NCBI GenBank assembly: GCA_037382065.1
Contig: JARRQF010000216.1
Span: 1 to 10,005, forward strand
Direction of reading: 5' to 3'
Length of the DNA stretch: 10,005 bases
Source of the DNA: Thiodiazotropha sp037382065
GTDB taxonomy: Bacteria; Pseudomonadota; Gammaproteobacteria; Chromatiales; Chromatiaceae
The notes under the pieces are model-generated. The model was not told the DNA's origin. It saw only the letters and a program-made list of their open reading frames with translations, and searched no databases. How positions within the stretch are numbered: the stretch's first letter is position 1; the number at the start of each line of letters is the position of its first letter. Shown here in pieces: positions 1 to 4,462 of this stretch. The position numbers were made by a program, and so were the translations under genes.

Positions 1-20
1 GTTTTCCGTGGCTTTGGCAT
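1..20 (-). CDS. 5' end of a REP-associated tyrosine transposase (partial, runs off the left edge)
   Basis: Only six codons are inside the window. On the minus strand an ATG (18-20) starts MPKPRK, the usual opening of RAYT / IS200-like Y1 transposases (family memory: MPKPRK or MPRPRK followed by a YYHCVSR motif, which would lie outside). An AAGGAG ribosome binding site sits 7 bases upstream (rc of 28-33), so this start looks functional. The leader (42-107) recurs inverted at 1948-2013, next to an internal fragment of the same kind of gene, which supports the identification. RAYTs are single-strand DNA transposases that act on short REP palindromes, and a REP lies at 2373-2403. The rest of the gene cannot be judged. 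Confidence 0.6.
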
Positions 21-41
21 GATATCACTCCTTGATATCTG

Positions 42-107
42 ATGAGTTTTATTGATGTTCTTGATTAGATTGCCAGATAGTCTGTTTTGATGCAAGATTT
101 GGATGGG
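42..107. repeat. Left copy of a 66-base inverted repeat (transposase leader)
   Basis: Read on the minus strand, 107 to 42 matches 1948-2013 read on the plus strand over 66 bases with roughly eight differences and no gaps that I could see. It covers the leader of the left-edge RAYT gene. The two copies enclose the 249-aa gene and the permuted tRNAs in opposite orientation, so they may mark the ends of an inserted or rearranged segment. Confidence 0.8.
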
Positions 108-192
108 TGTCTCGGCTAACTGTCTCGGCTAACTCGTGGATGGGTGTCTCGGCTAAGTTTTGATGCAAGATTTGGATGGGTGTCTCGGCTAA
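84..192. repeat. 36-bp direct repeat with shorter repeats between the copies
   Basis: Two identical 36-base copies lie at 84-119 and 157-192. Between them are shorter copies of the same tail: TGTCTCGGCTAAC at 121-133 and GATGGGTGTCTCGGCTAA at 139-156. The array is upstream of the RAYT start at position 20. The tail resembles, inverted and diverged, the sequence next to the transposase remnant at 1929-1960. It is probably a duplication product of the transposase or of replication slippage. No spacer regularity suggests CRISPR. Confidence 0.85.
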
Positions 193-332
193 GTTGGGTA
201 AACCCATTACCTATCAAAACGTAGAGTGCAGCTCGCAAAGATCAAAGAAATATTTTCATCAGCTCTATCTGCTGCTGAATCATTCTGCCAACAAAAATAT
301 ATAGCTTCGAAGTGGATAGTAACATTAAAGGT

Positions 333-364
333 GTGGACCTGAGGTTAACCTACCCCAGATCCAC
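333..364 (-). other. Stem-loop downstream of the permuted tRNAs
   Basis: GTGGA (333-337) pairs with TCCAC (360-364), followed inside by CTG/CAG and a central AGGTTAACCT palindrome. It lies 10 bases past the end of the flank helix of the second permuted tRNA. An outer GATAG (315-319) can also pair with CTATC (374-378), competing with the tRNA flank helix. There is no T-run after it on either strand, so a classic intrinsic terminator is unlikely. A processing or end-stabilising structure is possible, but the role is unknown. Between here and the direct repeats (193-332) I see no gene. Confidence 0.5.
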
Positions 365-384
365 GATGAGTTGCTATCTTAAAA

Positions 385-471
385 TGACACCAGTTGATGA
401 GACTAGCGCGTTTACCAATTTCGCCACCCTCCGTTAGTGGTCGGAGGGGTAGGACTCGAACCTACAAATCA
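385..471 (-). tRNA. Circularly permuted tRNA, class II leucine-like body, CAU anticodon
   Basis: On the minus strand the 3' half comes first: variable-arm strand TGAT (471-468), T stem GTAGG/CCTAC around TTCGAGT (465-449), acceptor strand CCCTCCG (448-442), A73 (441) and CCA (440-438). After a 4-base CTAA linker comes the 5' half: acceptor CGGAGGG (433-427), U8-G9, a 3-bp D stem GCG/CGC around a loop with G18G19 (424-408), G26, anticodon stem CTAGT/ACTGG (406-390, one G-T pair) with loop CTCATCA, then GTCA (388-385), which pairs with TGAT (one wobble pair). The acceptor stem is a perfect 7 bp. The body (3-bp D stem, TGGCGAAATTGG, A73, long variable arm) is like tRNA-Leu, but positions 34-36 read CAU and base 37 is C instead of a purine. 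The break is in the variable arm, and the outer flanks AGATAG (379-374) and CTATCT (479-474) pair. A decayed tandem-tRNA junction is the alternative. Confidence 0.78.
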
Positions 472-524
472 GTAGATAGTGATTAAATGTTTATAAAGTA
501 CAATCAGGTTTTAAAGATTTTAAA

Positions 525-618
525 GTATTTGTATAACCAATTATACTACTGAGTCCCAATACATACTCAATGAATATGTATTGGTGACTCAGAGGGGACT
601 CGAACCCCTATCCAATAC
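525..618 (-). tRNA. Circularly permuted tRNA, class I, broken in the anticodon loop
   Basis: On the minus strand the 3' half comes first: anticodon-stem strand GTATT (618-614), variable loop GGAT, T stem AGGGG/CCCCT around TTCGAGT (609-593), acceptor strand CTGAGTC (592-586), A73 (585), CCA (584-582). A 26-base linker follows (581-556). Then the 5' half: acceptor GACTCAG (555-549, perfect 7-bp match), U8-A9, D stem GTAT/ATAC with G18G19 in the loop (546-531), A26, anticodon-stem strand AATAC (529-525), which pairs perfectly with GTATT. The loop is split between both ends, so the anticodon cannot be read with certainty: taking the loop from the 5' side gives UAA, and mixed joins give UCU or UAU. 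The outer flanks pair over a long stretch (481-507 with 627-659). All usual conserved bases (U8, A14, GG, TTC, A58, CCA) are present. Confidence 0.78.
556..584 (-). other. Hairpin linking the CCA end to the 5' end of the first permuted tRNA
   Basis: CCAATACATA (584-575) and TATGTATTGG (565-556) form a perfect 10-bp inverted repeat with a 9-base loop. The CCA of the tRNA is part of this stem. Because the acceptor strands lie directly outside, the whole is a 17-bp helix with the discriminator A73 as a single bulge. Mature ends would require cuts after CCA and before G1 (RNase P side). The design suggests a specific processing signal; this is inference. Confidence 0.7.
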
Positions 619-696
619 TAAGATAACTGATTACTTTATTTTTAAAAACATTATTAATCAATTAAAGATGTTATGGCAAAATAATAAAAATGAGAG

Positions 697-734
697 GTAT
701 GTTAGATAAACCTAGCTAAGAGGTTAAAACATAC
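697..734 (-). other. Stem-loop between the 249-aa gene and the permuted tRNAs
   Basis: GTATGTT (697-703) pairs with AACATAC (728-734), and inside it AACCT (709-713) pairs with AGGTT (721-725) around a 7-base loop. On the minus strand it lies 39 bases after the stop codon of the 249-aa gene and is followed by a T-rich stretch (about 677-691, CATTTTTATTATTTT). It could be a weak terminator or attenuator, or an RNA processing site separating mRNA from the tRNA part. The stem is AU-rich, so strong termination is doubtful. Confidence 0.5.
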
Positions 735-773
735 ACATTAAGATTAAGATTACTATAAAGATGCCATAAATAA

Positions 774-1523
774 TTACTGACCATTAATGAAATTCAATAA
801 GGTATGACCTAACTTGAAATCCTTAACTTGAACAGAGTTTGCTCGCATACGTGCTTTCTTTACAGCTCGTAACAAAATATCCAGTCTTTCAATCCTTTCT
901 GCCTTACCTAACGGCGTCATCATACCACATTGCCGTGTAATTTCATACTTACCAACATTAGTTACAACTTTTGTAGATTGCACCTGAGCTGGGTGCTCTT
1001 TAGTAGCAGGAGATAGTTCGATGCCTTTAATAGTCTGTTCAGTTTTAAATGACACTTCAGGATGTACGGAGGTAAATACACCGGGTTTTTCTGATTGGGT
1101 ATCAGCAATCCATTTAATACCAGGAGGCAGGGTTTTAATCGCTTCATAAACCGCACGTAATTCACCAAGTTTTTGCTCCAAACCCAGTAAAGTATTGACA
1201 GGTACATCACTTACTAACACTTGGCCATCAATAATAATATCAGCTACGGCATGTTGATTAGTTGCGTCTTTTGTAGCAACAACATCCCAATATTCAGCAA
1301 CTTTATCGACTAAGTATTCTAAATTTTCATTAACCGTAGTAGTTAATTCCTGATACTCAATACTATTTGACATGGCTTGAGCTTCATCGAACATTGTCAA
1401 GGTACGTACTTGTCCATTAAATAATGACTCTTTACCCAGAGTTTTAATAGATTCTGTACGTAATTTCTTAGAAACATTTTCTAAATCGCGTTCTACTGCG
1501 AGTACTTCATGTAATGCAGGCAT
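774..1523 (-). CDS. Conserved protein of unknown function beside the permuted tRNAs (DUF7873-like by recall)
   Basis: 249 aa, no signal peptide or membrane segment, mostly helical with a mixed middle part. The start is supported by GGAG seven bases upstream (rc of 1531-1534). Visible blocks are VVATKDATNQ...ADIIIDGQVL..DVPV.TLL.LEQKL (residues 81-119), ATKEHPAQV (173-181) and a C-terminal helix rich in K/R with AVKKARMRAN (220-229). From memory these blocks match a family of roughly 230-260 aa hypothetical proteins common in actinobacteria (I believe DUF7873); no function is known to me. It ends 155 bases before the first permuted tRNA on the same strand, with only one stem-loop between, so co-transcription is plausible. 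A role in joining, protecting or modifying these RNAs is guilt by association only. The gene is visibly more AT-rich than the housekeeping genes to the right, which suggests transfer. Confidence 0.75.
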   Translation of the reverse strand: MPALHEVLAVERDLENVSKKLRTESIKTLGKESLFNGQVRTLTMFDEAQAMSNSIEYQELTTTVNENLEYLVDKVAEYWDVVATKDATNQHAVADIIIDGQVLVSDVPVNTLLGLEQKLGELRAVYEAIKTLPPGIKWIADTQSEKPGVFTSVHPEVSFKTEQTIKGIELSPATKEHPAQVQSTKVVTNVGKYEITRQCGMMTPLGKAERIERLDILLRAVKKARMRANSVQVKDFKLGHTLLNFINGQ

Positions 1524-1735
1524 TAGTATGCTCCAGTTAAATTCAAAATTTGTGCTCCATAGGAATTACCCTGGTAGAGGTATCCGGTATTGCTCTCTGC
1601 ACCAGATTGTTGAGCAACACAATCCCGAGTTCAGGGAAGTGATGGCCACGTAGGGCAAAACTTTGCCTTTTCATGTACAACAAGCAAGTTAAGTTAGGAG
1701 GTTAAAGTAAGTTATATTACAAAATTAATGGGGAC

Positions 1736-1752
1736 AAGTACTTATAGTACTT
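1736..1752. promoter_or_regulatory. 17-bp palindrome, possible operator upstream of the 249-aa gene
   Basis: AAGTACTTATAGTACTT consists of 7-bp perfect arms around TAT. It sits about 210 bases upstream of the start at 1523, next to minus-strand sequence resembling promoter boxes (TTGTCC at 1735-1730 and TATAAC near 1714-1709, with a short 15-base spacer). The promoter call is weak; the palindrome itself is exact. Confidence 0.35.
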
Positions 1753-1770
1753 AATTGACTCCTAACACGC

Positions 1771-1887
1771 TTATCCTCTATGACGAGACGCTTTAACCGA
1801 GCAATCATCTGCGATGACTGTACAATAGTTTCCTACGCCAAATACCCTTCCTATCTCTTCTAATTTATGACCTGAGCGATCTTGGCA
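1771..1887 (-). pseudogene. Decayed C-terminal end of a RAYT-like transposase
   Basis: A minus-strand reading frame with no usable start reads HKLEEIGRVFGVGNYCTV before a TAA at 1771-1773. This is the helix-turn-helix that closes many REP-associated transposases (typical pattern: L.EIG..FGVG.YSTVS). Upstream the frame breaks. Together with the remnant at 2024-2147 it shows an old, rearranged transposase copy. Confidence 0.5.
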
Positions 1888-1928
1888 CAACTTCATCTTT
1901 TGATAAAAAAGTGCCGTCTCATCTCAAT

Positions 1929-1946
1929 CTCTCGACTAGTCGAGAG
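1929..1946. repeat. 18-bp perfect palindrome at the edge of the transposase remnant
   Basis: CTCTCGACTAGTCGAGAG is identical to its own reverse complement. It adjoins the right copy of the inverted leader repeat (1948-2013). Its outer part resembles the left-edge repeat tail (GTCTCGGCTAA) in inverted form, so it may have arisen where two inverted copies met. Confidence 0.7.
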
Positions 1947-1947
1947 C

Positions 1948-2013
1948 CCCATCCAAATCTTGCATCAAAACTAACTATCTGGCAACCTAATCAGGAACAT
2001 CAGCAAAATTCAT
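1948..2013. repeat. Right copy of the 66-base inverted repeat
   Basis: Matches the leader of the left-edge RAYT gene (42-107) in inverted orientation. Here the leader runs straight into an internal transposase fragment without the transposase N-terminus, so an internal deletion probably made this copy. Confidence 0.8.
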
Positions 2014-2023
2014 TATATATCAC

Positions 2024-2147
2024 AGCCCTGGCTACCTGTCTTACCTATATTGATCTCAATCCCATTCTGGTTGGTATGGCAGAGACGCCTAAGCAATCTA
2101 AACTCACTGTTATCGTAGAGATAATGATCGAATCTGATTACGTCTGA
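2024..2147 (+). pseudogene. Internal fragment of a REP-associated (Y1) transposase
   Basis: The translated frame reads ALATCLTYIDLNPILVGMAE followed by TPKQSKLTVI. The YIDLNP..AGMA.TPE.S..TS pattern is a hallmark of IS200/REP-associated transposases (family knowledge). The catalytic His-hydrophobic-His and tyrosine motifs are absent, and the frame stops at 2145-2147. The open frame extends upstream to 1911, but that part is the non-coding leader repeat, so the annotated fragment begins where the homology begins. It is not functional. Confidence 0.7.
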
Positions 2148-2246
2148 TGTTGGCAATCCCACGCAGAGCGAGGATATTATCACCCAATAGGTGACCCTAA
2201 CCATCGAAGCTATTTTCTTCAAAATCAGATACCTGTTATTAGAATG

Positions 2247-2274
2247 GAGCGGTCAACTGATTTTTTAGGTTCAA
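2247..2274 (-). repeat. Dispersed 28-base repeat, copy 1
   Basis: On the minus strand this reads as 7413-7440 does on the plus strand, with two A/G differences in 28 bases (core CCTAAAAAATCAGTTG). A shorter third match is at 8603-8619. Two non-coding copies 5 kb apart suggest a genome-wide dispersed element or a conserved protein- or RNA-binding motif. Confidence 0.7.
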
Positions 2275-2372
2275 TATCCTGTCCTGGCGCGAGCAAGAAG
2301 CACAGCAAAGGACTCGTTTTCGTGCATAATATAGGTAACTCTTTTTGAATACGCGATAAAATTCGTGATTGC

Positions 2373-2403
2373 GTAGGATGCGGTGAGCGGTGCGAACCGC
2401 ATC
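2373..2403 (+). repeat. REP element: GTAG plus imperfect palindrome
   Basis: GTAG (2373-2376) is followed directly by GATGCGGT (2377-2384) and its perfect complement ACCGCATC (2396-2403) around an 11-base loop. GTAG at the foot of a short palindrome is the diagnostic layout of REP sequences mobilised by RAYTs, and RAYT pieces lie nearby. A second half copy (GATGCGGTT, 2432-2440) suggests a paired (BIME-like) arrangement. The rest of the gene-free stretch 2148-2507 holds only the dispersed repeat at 2247-2274. Confidence 0.7.
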
Positions 2404-2507
2404 AATCGTGCGATGGCTCACGAACATCCATGATGCGGTTTGGGGGTAATCAAGTACCGATATGTACAAAGCGAAACCAAACATCTAGTCAATGTAATAT
2501 TTTTCGC

Positions 2508-2513
2508 TATAAT
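2508..2513 (+). promoter_or_regulatory. Likely -10 box of the ion channel gene
   Basis: A perfect TATAAT lies 41 bases upstream of the ATG at 2555. The best -35 candidate is TAGTCA (2486-2491, 16-base spacer), which is weak. No clear Shine-Dalgarno precedes the ATG. Confidence 0.5.
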
Positions 2514-2554
2514 CCGCTCCTTTTAGACTACCCCATTACAACATATAACAGACC

Positions 2555-3406
2555 ATGCTCTTAACTGCCGCCAATTTGCAAAACCAATTCACTCAACTTC
2601 GTGAAAACAAGTATTTCGAAACTTTTGTCATCTTGGTGATCGTCATTTCTGCACTGATGATTGGTGCCAAGACCTACCCCATTCCAGAGTCTACCGCACA
2701 AATATTGCGTTTCATGGATATCGGCATCACCCTCTTTTTTCTGGTTGAAATCATCATTCGTATGGTTGCCGAGCAGAGTCTCAAACGTTTTTTTAGCAAT
2801 GCATGGAATATCTTTGATTTTCTTATCGTTACGGCCAGTCTGATACCGGTTGATGACAGTGAAGCGGCGCTGCTGGGACGGCTACTTAGAGTCTTCCGCG
2901 TACTACGCTTGGTATCCATTATTCCTGAGTTACGAGTCCTGTTGAACGCCTTCGTCAAGGCGATACCGCGTATGGGTTATGTCTCCCTACTCATGTTCAT
3001 CATCTTCTATATCTATGCCGCCATAGGCAGCATGTTTTTCCACCAGATTAATCCAGAGTTATGGGGCAATATCAGTGTCGCCATGCTGACGCTGTTCCGC
3101 ATCGCCACTTTTGAAGATTGGACCGATGTCATGTATGAAACCATGAACATCTTTCCACTGAGTTGGATCTTCTACCTGACATTCATCTTTATTGTCGCAT
3201 TTGTGTTTCTTAACATGATGATTGGCATCGTATTGGAAACGCTTCAACAGGAGCATGAAAGCAACTCCAGAGAGACCGGAGAGGGTGAAGCGGGAGAGGT
3301 ACACCGCATCGATACCCGTACTGCTGAAATGGAGCAACGTCTACTACGAATGGAGCAGATGCTAGAGAAGCTGACAGACCAGCAGCGACACTCTCATAAA
3401 ACTTGA
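2555..3406 (+). CDS. Voltage-gated cation channel, single six-segment subunit (NaChBac-like)
   Basis: 283 aa, an inner-membrane ion channel expected to work as a homotetramer. Hydrophobic segments are S1 (about 21-40), S2 (52-72), S3 (82-98), S4 (105-122), S5 (139-162) and S6 (202-229). S4 carries the voltage-sensor pattern R109, R112, R115, R118, an arginine at every third residue. The pore loop reads TLFRIATFEDWTDV (179-192), equivalent to the TLESW filter of bacterial sodium channels; the acidic FEDWTD resembles more calcium-selective variants, so ion choice is open. After S6 comes a glutamate-rich linker and a heptad-like tail (253-275), matching the C-terminal coiled coil that assembles bacterial channel tetramers. 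It is monocistronic, downstream of a clear TATAAT. Confidence 0.9.
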   Translation: MLLTAANLQNQFTQLRENKYFETFVILVIVISALMIGAKTYPIPESTAQILRFMDIGITLFFLVEIIIRMVAEQSLKRFFSNAWNIFDFLIVTASLIPVDDSEAALLGRLLRVFRVLRLVSIIPELRVLLNAFVKAIPRMGYVSLLMFIIFYIYAAIGSMFFHQINPELWGNISVAMLTLFRIATFEDWTDVMYETMNIFPLSWIFYLTFIFIVAFVFLNMMIGIVLETLQQEHESNSRETGEGEAGEVHRIDTRTAEMEQRLLRMEQMLEKLTDQQRHSHKT

Positions 3407-3409
3407 ATA

Positions 3410-3532
3410 GGGGCCTCTGAAAAATTAATTATCCAAGTAAGGCGCATATCATGGATTATGTCACTGAATCCGCAACACAGAAGCTGGCCTGAGAAACCCG
3501 CAGGATTGGATAATTAATTTTTTCTGAAGCCC
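3410..3532. mobile_element. 123-bp MITE-like element
   Basis: 27-base terminal inverted repeats at 3410-3436 and 3506-3532 (outer ends GGGGCCTC and GAAGCCC, inner part TTAATTATCCAA exact on both sides) enclose about 70 non-coding bases. A TA dinucleotide lies at both outer borders (…ATA before, TAAG after), compatible with a TA target duplication. It encodes nothing. It fills most of the gap between the channel gene and the alkyltransferase, and its stem could also act as a transcription barrier. The transposase family that moves it is not identifiable here. Confidence 0.75.
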
Positions 3533-3583
3533 TAAGCAAGAATCGGGTGGGCTGGAGCCGTAGGATGATTCATACTTTTTGTT

Positions 3584-4462
3584 ATGATAACCAAAAGACC
3601 TGAACAGCAAGATACTTACACCACCATCTCGCGAGCCATCGACTACATCCGCACCCAGGCAGATCAACAACCCACACTTGCGCAGATCGCCGCTGCTGTT
3701 AATCTCAGCGAATACCACCTGCAACGAACCTTTAGTGAATGGGCTGGTCTGTCACCCAAACGGTTTCTTCAGTTTCTAACCAAGGAGTACGCAAAATCGG
3801 CCTTGCGTGAATCAAAAGATCTGCTCACCACCAGCCTGGAAAGTGGGTTGTCCGGACCGGGAAGACTGCACGATCTGATGATCTCCTGCGAGGCCATGAG
3901 TCCAGGTGAGATCAAACGCCAAGGAGAGGGCGTTAACATGATATTTGGTATGGCCATGTCACCCTTTGGCAATGCACTGATCGCTTGGACAACACGCGGA
4001 ATCTGCCACCTAACTTTTTGTAGTGGCAATTGCCAAGAGCAACAGCGAGAACTATTTCAAGCATGGCCAAATGCCAAAATAGAGCGAGATGATGGTGCGG
4101 CACTTGAACTGTTGCATAAGGTCTTTCCAGCAGAGCCTAAACCAGGCAAGCTCCATCTTCTACTACGCGGTACGAATTTTCAGATCAAGGTTTGGGAAGC
4201 GCTATTAAACATCGGCTCAGCACAGATCATTTCCTACACAACCCTAGCTAGAATGGCCAGCTCACCCAATGCTCAGCGTACTGTCGGAACCGCACTGGCC
4301 GCAAATCGCATCGGCGTTCTAATTCCCTGTCACCGAGTCATCAGGCAGAGCGGCGAACAGGGCCTTTATCGCTGGGGTACTACCAGGAAACAAGCCATCC
4401 AGGCATGGGAGGCGGCCAGAAACGAGGCATCTAAGGGCTCAGGCAGCGCAGTCCGGAGGTGA
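3584..4462 (+). CDS. Ada-like protein: AraC-type HTH fused to O6-alkylguanine-DNA methyltransferase
   Basis: 292 aa cytoplasmic DNA repair protein. Residues 14-113 form an AraC-type DNA-binding domain (ISRAIDYIRTQ…TLAQIAAAVNLSEYHLQRTF, then LSPKRFLQFL). Residues 118-280 are the alkyltransferase, with the acceptor cysteine C249 in IPCHRVI and the DNA-binding helix QRTVGTALAANR (231-242). It transfers the alkyl group of O6-methylguanine to itself irreversibly. The N-terminal zinc domain of full Ada, which senses methyl phosphotriesters through a cysteine, is missing; such short Ada variants are common. How the HTH would then be switched is unclear. The start has only a distant, weak AGGA upstream. 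The last 32 bases overlap the end of the oppositely oriented yrfG. Confidence 0.9.
   Translation: MITKRPEQQDTYTTISRAIDYIRTQADQQPTLAQIAAAVNLSEYHLQRTFSEWAGLSPKRFLQFLTKEYAKSALRESKDLLTTSLESGLSGPGRLHDLMISCEAMSPGEIKRQGEGVNMIFGMAMSPFGNALIAWTTRGICHLTFCSGNCQEQQRELFQAWPNAKIERDDGAALELLHKVFPAEPKPGKLHLLLRGTNFQIKVWEALLNIGSAQIISYTTLARMASSPNAQRTVGTALAANRIGVLIPCHRVIRQSGEQGLYRWGTTRKQAIQAWEAARNEASKGSGSAVRR

Larger units (their letters stand above)
481..659 (-). repeat. Complementary flanks of the first permuted tRNA
   Basis: Upstream of the 3' half, TAAAGT and AATCAG (638-627) pair with CTGATT and ACTTTA (507-502 and 499-494) downstream of the 5' half, leaving a 2-base GT bulge. Further out, AATGTTT (652-646) and GATTA (659-655) can pair with AAACATT and TAATC (491-485 and 485-481) with small internal loops. 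These helices would bring the broken anticodon loop together, as intron arms or as the clamp of a two-piece RNA. I see no conserved P/Q/R/S elements of a group I intron, and the space is too small for one between the two tRNAs. Confidence 0.65.

Noticed and set aside
84..192. CRISPR array
   Set aside because: The copies are nested with tails of unequal length and there are no uniform spacers.
481..659. Group I intron arranged as a permuted intron-exon around the first tRNA
   Set aside because: The space between the two tRNAs is only about 55 bases and I found no P/Q/R/S core-like sequences, so self-splicing of a known type is not supported.
374..659. Permuted tmRNA (two-piece ssrA)
   Set aside because: Both units have real D arms with G18G19 and at least one full anticodon arm, and there is no tag-encoding reading frame between the pieces.
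1652..1673. Intrinsic terminator (GGCAA/TTGCC followed by TTTT, plus strand)
   Set aside because: The stem is only about 5 bp and no plus-strand gene lies upstream.
1543..1674. 43-codon minus-strand reading frame upstream of the 249-aa gene
   Set aside because: It lacks a Shine-Dalgarno and resembles no family I know; a small hairpin lies at its start. It may be a leader but is not supported.
1911..2023. N-terminal part of the plus-strand frame that ends at 2147
   Set aside because: It is the transposase leader repeat read as protein; the homology to transposase begins only near 2024.
2239..2484. Minus-strand frame of 81 codons in the repeat region
   Set aside because: It runs through the REP and the dispersed repeat and has no recognisable protein features.
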